Below are positions 1-6,400 of a stretch of DNA of 6,614 nucleotides, piece by piece. A program made the position numbers and the translations under genes. The number at the start of each line of letters is the position of its first letter. Within the stretch, counting starts at the first letter, position 1. Below the pieces are notes generated by a model. That model had not been told where the DNA came from. It ran no database searches and saw nothing but the letters and a program-made list of their open reading frames with translations. This stretch comes from JAAYAY01 sp964429355 (GTDB taxonomy: Bacteria > Planctomycetota > Planctomycetia > Pirellulales > Thermoguttaceae), in assembly GCA_964429355.1 (NCBI GenBank), contig CAYSCH010000474.1:1-6614 (forward strand), given 5' to 3'.

Positions 1-2
1 CG

Positions 3-2759
3 GTGGCGAACCATGCTGCCGTGGTGTTCAACCGGAGCGGCACGGCGACGATCACGAGCCTGCCCGTTGTCAGCACTGAGCAGAACGGCTCGAACACGGC
101 TGCCACGACGAAGCAGTGGTTCGACGCGCGCGGTAACCTCGCCTGGACAATGGACGAGTTGGGCCGCGCCACGTACCGCGAGTACAGCGCGCTGAGCGGC
201 CGGCTCCAGAAGACGATCGAGGACATCGACGACGCCACGGCCGACGGTCTTTCGCTGACGATCCCGGCCGGCTGGATGCTACCGGCCTCGGGGGGCGCGA
301 ACCTGGCCACCGAGTACGAGCACGACGCCTTCGGCCGTATCACCCAGACCCTCGGTCCGGCCCACACCGCCGACGTCAGCGGCACGCCCACCAGCGTGCG
401 CGCGGCCACGTGGACCTTCTACAACGACTGGGCCCACGAAACCCGTTCTGCCCAGGGCTACGTCCTGGCGGCCAGCCCCTACACGGAGACGATCGTCGGC
501 CCGGTCTCGATCACCAAAACCGACCGCGACGGGCGAACGACCGAGCGGATCCAAGCTGCCTACAGCGGCTCGCTGGCGGGACTGGCCGCGGCCACGGTTC
601 TCCAGTCGGACTACACCGCCTGGACCACCTACCAGTACAGCAAGACGCGGCTGGTCTCCACGCGGATGTACGACGACATTCCCGCCTCCGGCTCTGGCAC
701 GGAAGGAACCAACTACGAGCAAACCGCCTACGGCTACGAGACCTTTGGCACCGGCAAGATGGGACGGCAGAACCGCACCCTCGCGCCCGATGGAACGATC
801 GCCCGGGAGGTCTACGACGCACGCGGCAACGTCGCCTCGACCTGGCTGGGCACCGACGACACCGATGCTACCGACGCCGACCCCACCGGCGGCTCGGCCC
901 AGGGCAACAACATGGTCAAGGTGGCCGGTTTCAGCTTCGACGCCGGCGGCAACTTGACCGAATCCCGCTCCTACTTCGGCTCGGGGGCAAACGATTACTA
1001 TGCGACCGAGTACCGGTACGATTGGCGCGATCGAATGACCGACGTGCTCTCTCCGGCGGATGTGGTAACGCACACCGAGTACGACAACCTCGGCCGCTCG
1101 CTCTGGACGAAGACCTACGCAAGCGCCGATTTCACCTTGTCGACCGGGGAACTCCGCGGCCAGACGAATCGCCTCTACGACGCCCGAGGCCGGGTCTACG
1201 AGTCTCGCCTCTATGAGGTCGATCCTGACGATGGGACGGTGGGCGACTACCTGCCGAGCAAGACCTGGTACGACGCGCGGGGATACGCGGTGAAGACGGC
1301 CACGGCCAGTGGCCTCTGCCAGAAACAGGCCTATGACGGCCTCGGGCGATTGACGGCGTCGTATACGAGTTTCGACATGGACGAAACGGCCTACGCCGAT
1401 GCCGACGACGTGGCCGGCGATACGGTGATCGAGCAACAAAGAACCTGGTACGATCAGGCTGGCCAGGCGGTGGCTGCGGCCAGCTATCAGCGATTGCCCA
1501 ACGACATGAGCACCACCGGCGCACTCACCGCCGCCAACAGTTACGCCACGGGCGCGGTCGTTTGGTATGACGGCTTGGGCCGCAACGCTGCCACAGCCGA
1601 GTACGGGCGCGAGGACGTAGACTCGGGCCTGGCGCACCACTTCTTCAACGGCACGACGGGGGCGCTCGTCGACTCAAATACTAACGGCATTCCCGACGTT
1701 GCCGAGGCCGCTGCACCCCAGCCGAATTCGTCCGACAACTACATCGTCGCGCTGACGCAGTACAACTCGGCAGGCCGGGCCTACCGCGCCGTCGACAACC
1801 TCGGCCGAATCACCGAGACCCAGTTCGACGACGCCGGGAGGACGGTGCGTACGATCCAGAACTACGCCGACGGCTCGGCCGCGGAGACCGACGCCGACCA
1901 GGACGTGATCGTCGATTACCAGTACGACTCGGGCGGGCGCCTCGTCACGATGACGGCCTACAACGCCAAGGGCTCGGGGGGCGGCGTGCAATCGCAGGCG
2001 ACCAAGTACCTCTACACCTCGGCCGTCAATGCCTCGTGGCAGACGGCCGCGGTGTATCCCGACAGCGATGATGTGCTGACGCAGGACTCGACCACGGAGG
2101 TCTGGACCATCGCGACGAACAACGGCGACCATGTCTCGACCGGCTACGATCGCCTGGGGCGCACCACCAGCACGACCGACCAGCGGGGGGTGGTGCATGA
2201 TTACACGTTCGACTCGGCCGGCCGCTTGGCGGCCGACACGGCCACCAGCCTCGGCTCCTCAGGCATCGCTGATGGCTCAGTTCGCCGCATCGGCACAACC
2301 TATGATGATGTTGGGCGAGTGCAGACGGTCACGAGTTACAGTGACACGGCCGGGACCACGGCCGTCAACCAGGTGGAATACGAATATGATGGTTGGGGTA
2401 ACGTCTACCGCGAGTATCAGGAGCACGATGGCACGGTCGACGGCAACACGCTGTTCGTCCAATACGAATACATCGATGGGGCATCGAGCGGCGTGGCGAA
2501 GTACGTGCGACTCGACCAGGTGACTTATCCCAATGGTCGGGAAGTTCAATACGGCTACGGAACAACTCAGGCCATCGACGACATCTTCTCGCGGCTGAAT
2601 TCGATCAGGGACTCAAGCGGCACGCTTTCGAGCTTCAAGTACCTCGGTGCGAAGCAGATCATCGAAGAGGATTACTCCGACATTGACGTGAAGCTCAGCT
2701 ATCTGGACGGTTCGGGCAATGTCACCGGCCTTGATCGTTTCGGGCGCGTGGTGGATTAG
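3..2759 (+). CDS. RHS/YD-repeat protein, N-terminal and shell part (5' partial, ends at premature TAG)
   Basis: The frame is open from the left edge, so the true start and any export signal are outside the window; the GTG at base 3 is not a supported start. The 918 visible residues are dominated by degenerate YD repeats: FDARGN (about residue 40), YDARGN (271), YDARGR (392), YDARGY (423), YDGLGR (444 and 522), then YDSGGR, YDRLGR and YDDVGR. Such repeats are known to build the hollow beta-shell of RHS/teneurin-type proteins, which encloses a C-terminal cargo domain. A DSNTNGIPD segment (557-565) resembles a calcium-binding loop. The frame stops at TAG 2757-2759 after FGRVVD, and the next codons continue the same protein family without a shift. 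I read this as the larger piece of one interrupted gene with the following frame. If the stop is real and not suppressed, this product lacks the core and tip and is probably non-functional as a cargo carrier. Confidence 0.9.
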   Translation: MANHAAVVFNRSGTATITSLPVVSTEQNGSNTAATTKQWFDARGNLAWTMDELGRATYREYSALSGRLQKTIEDIDDATADGLSLTIPAGWMLPASGGANLATEYEHDAFGRITQTLGPAHTADVSGTPTSVRAATWTFYNDWAHETRSAQGYVLAASPYTETIVGPVSITKTDRDGRTTERIQAAYSGSLAGLAAATVLQSDYTAWTTYQYSKTRLVSTRMYDDIPASGSGTEGTNYEQTAYGYETFGTGKMGRQNRTLAPDGTIAREVYDARGNVASTWLGTDDTDATDADPTGGSAQGNNMVKVAGFSFDAGGNLTESRSYFGSGANDYYATEYRYDWRDRMTDVLSPADVVTHTEYDNLGRSLWTKTYASADFTLSTGELRGQTNRLYDARGRVYESRLYEVDPDDGTVGDYLPSKTWYDARGYAVKTATASGLCQKQAYDGLGRLTASYTSFDMDETAYADADDVAGDTVIEQQRTWYDQAGQAVAAASYQRLPNDMSTTGALTAANSYATGAVVWYDGLGRNAATAEYGREDVDSGLAHHFFNGTTGALVDSNTNGIPDVAEAAAPQPNSSDNYIVALTQYNSAGRAYRAVDNLGRITETQFDDAGRTVRTIQNYADGSAAETDADQDVIVDYQYDSGGRLVTMTAYNAKGSGGGVQSQATKYLYTSAVNASWQTAAVYPDSDDVLTQDSTTEVWTIATNNGDHVSTGYDRLGRTTSTTDQRGVVHDYTFDSAGRLAADTATSLGSSGIADGSVRRIGTTYDDVGRVQTVTSYSDTAGTTAVNQVEYEYDGWGNVYREYQEHDGTVDGNTLFVQYEYIDGASSGVAKYVRLDQVTYPNGREVQYGYGTTQAIDDIFSRLNSIRDSSGTLSSFKYLGAKQIIEEDYSDIDVKLSYLDGSGNVTGLDRFGRVVD
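2757..2759 (+). other. In-frame amber codon interrupting the RHS gene
   Basis: TAG separates FGRVVD from VWEDYG with no change of reading frame, and YD-repeat protein continues on both sides (YDRAGN follows about 20 codons later). From my knowledge of related RHS proteins this segment is normally continuous and often has Gln (DRFGRVVDQ-W); CAG to TAG is a single transition. It could be a recent nonsense mutation, a sequencing error, or a suppressed or read-through stop. The sequence alone does not decide. Confidence 0.85.
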
Positions 2760-4298
2760 GTGTGGGAGGATTATGGGGTGACCGAGACACTCGACGAATA
2801 TACCTATTCGTATGACCGCGCGGGCAACCGCACGAGCCGTGCCAACGAGTTGCACTCCTCGTTCGATGAAGACTATCTCTACGACGCGCTGAATCGGCTG
2901 ACCGACAGCGATCGAGCCGACGCCTTCGACCAGTCGTGGACCTTGGACGGCCTGGGCAACTTCGCCACGTTCGACGATGACGGCAATTCACAGACTCGCA
3001 CGGCCAATGCGGTGAATGAGATCACCAATATTACGGGCGGCTGGATTACACCCAGCTACGACGCCGCCGGCAACATGATTTCGGGTCCAAGACCGGGCGA
3101 CGAGACGACCAGCGTCCACTACGTCTTAGACGCTTGGAACCGCTTGGTAGAGGTCCGGGCCGACGATTCCGGCGAGCCGGGCGATCTGATCGCCGAGTAT
3201 GAGTATGACGGTGCGAATCGTCGCATCAACAAGACCTTCGCCGACGATATGGGCGTCGAACACTTCTACAACCACGACTGGCAAATGCTCGAGGAGCGCG
3301 CCGTTGACGACGAGGGCACGCCGACCGCCGTCAATCAATACGTCTGGAGTGCCCGCTACGTCGACGCCCCGGTGCTTCGTTTTCACGATGCCAACGCCGA
3401 CGGCGACCTGTTCGACGTTGGCGACACCACCTACTACTACACGGGCGATGCCAACTTCAACGTGACGGCGACGATCGACGCTGGAACCGGCGAGGTTGTT
3501 GAGCGTTACGTCTACACGGCGTATGGCGAAGCCACGGTGTACGATGAGGATTGGGCCAATCCAAGGGCTCCCGCTACCGACGGCCCGCTCTACTGCGGCT
3601 ACTTCTTCGACGCCGAGACGGGGCTGTATCAGGTCCGCAACCGCTATTACGACTCCAGCGTCTCGGCTTTCATCAGTCGAGATCCGATCGGGTACTGGGC
3701 AAAAGATGCGAACCTGTATCGGTACGTGGCCAACAGACCACTAGGGCTGCTCGATCCTAGCGGAACGATAGATGGGGGGGGCGGTGGCGAGCCGCCTGGA
3801 TGGTGCGGCAAGCCTAATTGCGGGCCGGGTGACGAGCCGCCAGGTGGTATTTGGGGGCCAAATCCCAATACTCCACCGCCCCCCGGACCGTACACGCCCA
3901 CGGGAGCAGGTGCGGCTGCGTGTAATGGATACAACAAGTACATTGGATCAACCTGCACGCGTTGTGGGAAGACCGTGACAGACCCGTATCCCGCCAAAGC
4001 CAAGACGGTGTGCAACAATTTCATGGACTTGTACCAGGAGTCAGAAGAGGCGATCTGTGTGGCAAACGGCCTCACGGGCATGGAAGGAGCGATAATAGCA
4101 AACGTAAGCGGGTGCGGCGATCGTAACAAATTTCGGTTAAACGCTCACATCTGGTGCTACGCTATGTGCGGGTTCGGCGCACCCAAGGGGATGCCTGACG
4201 GAGCTGCCGAGGTTGGGTGGAAGATGCTCTTCTGGGATTGGTTGTGGGAATGGGGGTTCTTGCCCGGTGGTGGTGAGGGCACGCCGTACTCGCCATAA
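2760..4298 (+). CDS. RHS repeat-associated core protein, C-terminal part with variable Cys-rich tip
   Basis: This 512-codon frame directly continues the upstream RHS frame after the amber codon. Residues 1-300 hold further YD-type segments (YSYDRAGNR, YLYDALNRL, PSYDAAGN, YEYDGANRR) and an acidic DANADGDLFD loop (210-219). The RHS core follows: DANFNV (230-235), ERYVYTAYGE (248-257), the ETGLYQVRNRYYD segment ending near 298, RDPIGY (307-312), NLYRYV (318-323) and DPSG (332-335). After the core come a Gly/Pro linker (339-384) and a tip that I do not recognise. The first codon, GTG at 2760, abuts the TAG and has no clear Shine-Dalgarno sequence, so independent initiation is doubtful; it is more likely the 3' part of one gene. 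In known RHS proteins the post-core tip is the effector, often a toxin. The stop is TAA at 4296-4298. Confidence 0.88.
   Translation: MWEDYGVTETLDEYTYSYDRAGNRTSRANELHSSFDEDYLYDALNRLTDSDRADAFDQSWTLDGLGNFATFDDDGNSQTRTANAVNEITNITGGWITPSYDAAGNMISGPRPGDETTSVHYVLDAWNRLVEVRADDSGEPGDLIAEYEYDGANRRINKTFADDMGVEHFYNHDWQMLEERAVDDEGTPTAVNQYVWSARYVDAPVLRFHDANADGDLFDVGDTTYYYTGDANFNVTATIDAGTGEVVERYVYTAYGEATVYDEDWANPRAPATDGPLYCGYFFDAETGLYQVRNRYYDSSVSAFISRDPIGYWAKDANLYRYVANRPLGLLDPSGTIDGGGGGEPPGWCGKPNCGPGDEPPGGIWGPNPNTPPPPGPYTPTGAGAAACNGYNKYIGSTCTRCGKTVTDPYPAKAKTVCNNFMDLYQESEEAICVANGLTGMEGAIIANVSGCGDRNKFRLNAHIWCYAMCGFGAPKGMPDGAAEVGWKMLFWDWLWEWGFLPGGGEGTPYSP
3774..3781 (+). repeat. G8 homopolymer at the core/tip boundary
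   Basis: Eight consecutive G bases encode the first glycines of the linker, immediately after the DPSG-TID end of the RHS core. A one-base gain or loss would leave the core intact and replace the whole tip. The frame starting at 3772 stays open to 3978, whereas the third frame closes soon after the tract. Slippage is a hypothesis; only one allele is visible. Confidence 0.8.
3783..3844 (+). repeat. 17-bp in-frame direct repeat in the linker
   Basis: GGTGGCGAGCCGCCTGG at 3783-3799 recurs at 3828-3844 with two mismatches. The offset is 45 bases, exactly 15 codons, giving the paired protein motifs GEPPG and DEPPG. It is probably a small internal duplication in a flexible, low-constraint linker. 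Confidence 0.6.
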
Positions 4299-4438
4299 TA
4301 CCATAGCACTACTTCAAGACAACACTACTAGATGCTGGAGTGACCGCAGCAGTAGCGATTCAGGCTATTGTGTCAAAGTCACGACTGATAGCACTTTCGT
4401 ATTCATCGACACCATACTCGAAGAGAGTCTTCAAGCTA

Positions 4439-4951
4439 ATGGAAGACGTCAAATTGGCTGATCGCAAATCGTCTGGCCAAGAACCGCATATGCTTCGTTT
4501 TCTCTCGCATATGTTTATTGCCGCAGTGCTTGCACCAGCGGCCGGTGGGGCAGTGTACACCTTCTGCAGTGTAGATTGGCACGATGCCGCGTTGCTTTGG
4601 AGGCTGTTGGGCTCGCTCCTGGGAGGATTTGTCCTGCTAGCCTTCACTTGGCTTGCGACCGTGCCTCTCGGACTGCTGACATCTGTCTTATGTTTGGCGC
4701 TGTCTCGACACGGAGTCAAGAACAGGGCATTATGGATGATTGGCGGGGCTGGATTCGGTTTGCTGTTTGGCCAATTCATTGCCGTTTGGGCGCACGAGTC
4801 GTCTAGTGTCTTTTTGGGAAGCGGGGTATGTATTGGTGCCGTCACTGGCGCAGTCCTGCGAGAGGTCTGGTGTCAAGGCAGTTATTGCATCGTCCCCAAC
4901 GAGGCGGGACCGACAGTCGAAGCCATCAGCAGTTCGCGCCGTGAGAAGTGA
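4439..4951 (+). CDS. Small multi-pass membrane protein, candidate partner/immunity protein of the RHS tip
   Basis: I do not recognise the family. From the ATG at 4439 the protein has 170 residues with four or five hydrophobic segments: about 21-41, 51-72, 73-89 (the last two nearly continuous), 97-117 and 124-140. A short charged N-terminus and a polar tail ending SSSRREK flank them. It should therefore be an inner-membrane protein. I chose ATG 4439 because AAGAGAG (4421-4427) lies 11 bases upstream. The frame also stays open back to a GTG at 4340 (203 residues) with no good ribosome site, and in-frame ATGs occur at 4490 and 4511. It begins about 140 bases after the RHS stop on the same strand, the usual place for an immunity gene in polymorphic toxin loci. 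A membrane protein would suit a membrane-active tip, but that role is inferred. The stop is TGA at 4949-4951. Confidence 0.65.
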   Translation: MEDVKLADRKSSGQEPHMLRFLSHMFIAAVLAPAAGGAVYTFCSVDWHDAALLWRLLGSLLGGFVLLAFTWLATVPLGLLTSVLCLALSRHGVKNRALWMIGGAGFGLLFGQFIAVWAHESSSVFLGSGVCIGAVTGAVLREVWCQGSYCIVPNEAGPTVEAISSSRREK

Positions 4952-5002
4952 CGCGGTAGTTCCGGGGATACGCACGAGGCATGTATCGACAGGGGTGGCA
5001 AA

Positions 5003-5170
5003 GTGTGCGGGTTGTTTGCGAGGCTGGTTGCTGGCGGAAAGCTCAAGAACTGTCCTTATCACAACAACGTGTTCCAAGCCTGCCTTCTTGCGTACAGGTC
5101 TGCGTGTGAGGCGGACAAGGCGATCGGGAAGTTCCGTTGCGACAACTGGTTCCCTGGAGGAGGAATGTGA
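5003..5170 (+). CDS. Coreless Cys-rich small frame, candidate orphan RHS-type tip
   Basis: From GTG 5003 this frame encodes 55 residues with Cys at 2, 17, 27, 35 and 46, and it ends CDNWFPGGGM before TGA 5168-5170. Its composition is protein-like, whereas the competing frame over the same bases is Arg/Ser-rich and unconvincing. A weak AGGGG (4990-4994) sits 8 bases before the GTG. The frame is open upstream to the TGA at 4949, so a further Cys near 4982 could be included if it was once part of something longer. Its stop overlaps the next gene's GTG as GTGA (5167-5170), which argues for translational coupling. Small Cys-rich pieces like this resemble post-core RHS tips left behind after tip exchange. 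No RHS core precedes it, so it may be a relic, an independent small protein, or recombination stock. Start and function are uncertain. Confidence 0.5.
   Translation: MCGLFARLVAGGKLKNCPYHNNVFQACLLAYRSACEADKAIGKFRCDNWFPGGGM
5156..5163 (+). promoter_or_regulatory. Strong Shine-Dalgarno site inside the end of the Cys-rich frame
   Basis: GGAGGAGG lies just ahead of GTG 5167; its first GGAGG (5156-5160) is 6 bases from the start codon. It is the best ribosome site in the window, and it decides the GTG start over the upstream 5137 codon and over the ATG at 5185. It is also read as the Gly codons near the end of the overlapping upstream frame. Confidence 0.75.
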
Positions 5171-5433
5171 ACGACAGTCGTGCTATGAACGCTAAGGCGA
5201 CGAATGGCGGTACCGCAAGGAAGCCAGTACCGCCCGAGGAGCCCACTACGGAGAGCGGAATAGTTGCGTACAAGGAAGAGTTGGACCTATTTCGTACGTG
5301 TCCGCAGTGCCGCAGGTGGTTTGCACTGCGTCTGGTGCGCTCCGGTAACGATAAGGTGATGGGGAAGGTCCGCTACTATCGTTGCACAGAATTCCGGGGA
5401 CACGAACCGGTTCTGGCACATTGGGGAACGTGA
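5167..5433 (+). CDS. Small zinc-knuckle-like protein, candidate immunity/partner protein
   Basis: This 88-residue product has a polar, probably disordered N-terminus (1-30, with KPVPPEEP) and a compact C-terminal part. C45-P-Q-C48, followed by R-Y-Y-R-C73 and H79/H85, resembles a zinc ribbon in which the second knuckle is C-x5-H rather than C-x2-C. No enzyme motif is visible and I do not recognise a named family. The GTG start is set by GGAGGAGG just upstream and overlaps the preceding stop as GTGA, so the two frames are probably co-translated. A small cytoplasmic protein coupled behind a Cys-rich tip fits an immunity protein, but a DNA-binding or chaperone-like zinc protein is equally possible. 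The stop is TGA at 5431-5433. Confidence 0.65.
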   Translation: MNDSRAMNAKATNGGTARKPVPPEEPTTESGIVAYKEELDLFRTCPQCRRWFALRLVRSGNDKVMGKVRYYRCTEFRGHEPVLAHWGT

Positions 5434-5590
5434 ATCGCTCGCGGGTGAAGTAGCGGAATAGTCCGCCGGGGCCGCGCGGTCCGCGAGTAGGGGTTGCGGG
5501 CGCAGAAGCTTTGAGACTCGACATCCAAACGGTCCGGTGTGTGAACCTGAAGGCTCCGCCGGGCCAAGATGGGTGAGCGGAAGGGATCAC

Positions 5591-5618
5591 CGCGAAGGAC
5601 ACGAAGAAGCGCGAAGGA
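5591..5618. repeat. Degenerate CGAAG short tandem repeat
   Basis: Three imperfect units, CGCGAAGGA, CACGAAGAA and GCGCGAAGGA, run in tandem with a period of 9-10 bases. Similar CACGAAG/CGCGAAG strings are a familiar dispersed intergenic repeat in planctomycete and other environmental genomes (general knowledge). It marks this stretch as intergenic; its function is unknown. Confidence 0.55.
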
Positions 5619-5709
5619 TTCGGAGGAATCTCGCGCAGAAAGTTCCGTCAAGAGGCAAGTTAGGGGAAGGAAAGAAGGGGTCGGTTTGAACAGGAGGCAG
5701 GCCTACATC

Positions 5710-5754
5710 ATGGCCCAGAGAAAAGGCGTGGCCATGGAGTACGGCAAGCACTAG
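5710..5754 (+). CDS. Very short frame with Shine-Dalgarno (doubtful micro-peptide or gene remnant)
   Basis: AGGAGG lies at about 5691-5696, some 13 bases before ATG 5710. The frame reads MAQRKGVAMEYGKH and stops at TAG 5752-5754. An in-frame TTG at 5689 would add NRRQAYI. It may be the decayed 5' end of a lost gene, a leader peptide, or chance. No homologue is recognised. Confidence 0.15.
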   Translation: MAQRKGVAMEYGKH

Positions 5755-5865
5755 AATTGGCGGCGCACTGACGCCGTACCGTCCGGACGAACGATAGGAT
5801 TGCAGACGAGCACGCCGCAACAACGGCCCTGTCTGGGCATGCGTGCTTCGCCTTTTCTTGACCAC

Positions 5866-5870
5866 AGGGA
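5866..5870 (+). promoter_or_regulatory. Shine-Dalgarno deciding the acetyltransferase start
   Basis: AGGGA ends 7 bases before GTG 5878. The alternative in-frame starts (TTG 5800, ATG 5839) lack an equally placed site and would add residues that do not look like the family. Confidence 0.55.
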
Positions 5871-5877
5871 AACTCGT

Positions 5878-6372
5878 GTGGAACCACTGCTGATTCGACT
5901 GGCAACTGTCCACGACCTGGAGGCCGTCAACGCCATCTACAACCACTATGTGCTCCATTCGACCACGACCTACCAGACCGACCCGGAGACGGCGGAGGGG
6001 CGCCAGGCATGGTTCAGCACCCGTGGCCCTGCGCATCCGGTGACGGTGGCGGAGGCACGAGGAGAGGTTCTCGGCTGGGCAGCGCTGTCACCCTTCCGCA
6101 GCAAGGCAGCCTATCGTCACACGGTGGAGAACTCGGTCTACGTGCGCCACGACACCTGGAGACGGGGCATCGGAGGCGCATTGTTGGCCGACCTTATCCA
6201 ACGAGCAACGAGCCTCGGGCACCACACGATCATCGCGGTCATCGACGGCGAGCAGGCAGCCAGTATCGCGCTGCATGGGAGGTTCGGGTTCGTGGAAGTC
6301 GCCCACCTTCGGGAGGTCGGCTTCAAGTTCGGCCGTTGGCTGAACGTCGTGTGCATGCAGCGACTGGTCTGA
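5878..6372 (+). CDS. GNAT N-acetyltransferase, phosphinothricin/methionine-sulfoximine acetyltransferase-like
   Basis: The 164-residue product matches this GNAT subfamily along its whole length. It transfers the acetyl group of acetyl-CoA to the amino group of a small amino-acid-like substrate in the cytoplasm. The N-terminal IRLATVHDLEAVNAIYNHYV (6-25) is the first strand and helix. SPFRSKAAYRHTVENSVYV (71-89) is the family signature, with E84 at the position of the likely catalytic Glu. RRGIGGALL (95-103) is the acetyl-CoA pyrophosphate loop. ASIALHGRFGF (128-138) and HLREVGFKFGRWLNVV (143-158) are the conserved C-terminal strands. GTG 5878 gives the usual family length of about 165-175 residues and has AGGGA upstream; a 190-residue form from 5800 is less likely. 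Members of this group detoxify methionine sulfoximine, methionine sulfone or phosphinothricin; the exact substrate cannot be told from sequence. It appears monocistronic and functionally separate from the RHS locus. Confidence 0.93.
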   Translation: MEPLLIRLATVHDLEAVNAIYNHYVLHSTTTYQTDPETAEGRQAWFSTRGPAHPVTVAEARGEVLGWAALSPFRSKAAYRHTVENSVYVRHDTWRRGIGGALLADLIQRATSLGHHTIIAVIDGEQAASIALHGRFGFVEVAHLREVGFKFGRWLNVVCMQRLV

Positions 6373-6400
6373 GGGGCCGGCTGGGGCGATGATCTGAGGC

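Larger units (their letters stand above)
3756..4295 (+). other. Variable C-terminal tip of the RHS protein (linker plus Cys/Trp-rich domain)
   Basis: Everything after DPSG (residues 336-512 of the C-terminal frame) lies beyond the conserved core. The linker carries EPPG twice plus a PPPPGP stretch. The domain that follows has Cys at 388, 399, 402, 418, 433, 452, 466 and 470, with two more in the linker (349, 354): ten in about 120 residues, suggesting disulphides or metal binding; C399-x2-C402 is knuckle-like. Residues 487-500 form a Trp-rich hydrophobic stretch (W487, W492, W494, W496, W498) that could contact membranes. No nuclease, deaminase or other known catalytic motif is visible. The effector role is inferred from position only. 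Confidence 0.6.
5434..5877. other. Intergenic stretch without a supported gene
   Basis: About 440 bases separate the zinc-knuckle gene from the acetyltransferase. I see no recognisable coding region on either strand; the open frames here are Arg/Ser-rich and lack family features. It contains a GC-rich near-palindrome (5469-5482), TCCGCCGGG twice (5462-5470, 5555-5563), a CGAAG short repeat, a 14-codon frame with a good ribosome site, and a 10-bp palindrome CGTCCGGACG (5780-5789) about 90 bases before the acetyltransferase start. No clear promoter or terminator was found. Confidence 0.6.

Noticed and set aside
279..1640. Long minus-strand open frame of 453 codons opposite the RHS gene
   Set aside because: It is a Gly/Val/Arg-rich low-complexity product with no domain, typical of the antisense of GC-rich YD-repeat DNA; the + strand carries clear YD motifs throughout.
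4307..4329. CACTACT direct repeat after the RHS stop
   Set aside because: Seven bases repeated 16 apart is within chance; no inverted partner or target-site pattern.
4740..5195. 151-codon + strand frame overlapping the membrane protein and the Cys-rich frame
   Set aside because: It overlaps two better frames, is rich in Arg/Ser/Thr without hydrophobic or domain pattern, and has no ribosome site; the alternative frame over 5003-5170 is more protein-like.
5469..5482. GC-rich near-palindrome as terminator of the zinc-knuckle gene
   Set aside because: It has almost no loop, needs a G-U pair, and is not followed by a T-run.
5780..5789. CGTCCGGACG palindrome as an operator
   Set aside because: A 10-bp palindrome alone is common in GC-rich DNA, and there is no second copy or recognisable promoter beside it.
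5434..5877. Integron attC site, because acetyltransferases of this family can be cassette genes
   Set aside because: GTTAGGG at 5659-5665 was the nearest to a core site, but it breaks the GTTRRRY consensus and no matching RYYYAAC partner was found on either side of the gene.
5587..6036. 149-codon minus-strand frame across the acetyltransferase 5' end
   Set aside because: It is antisense to a well-supported GNAT gene, and its C-terminal part is simply the reverse reading of the CGAAG repeat.
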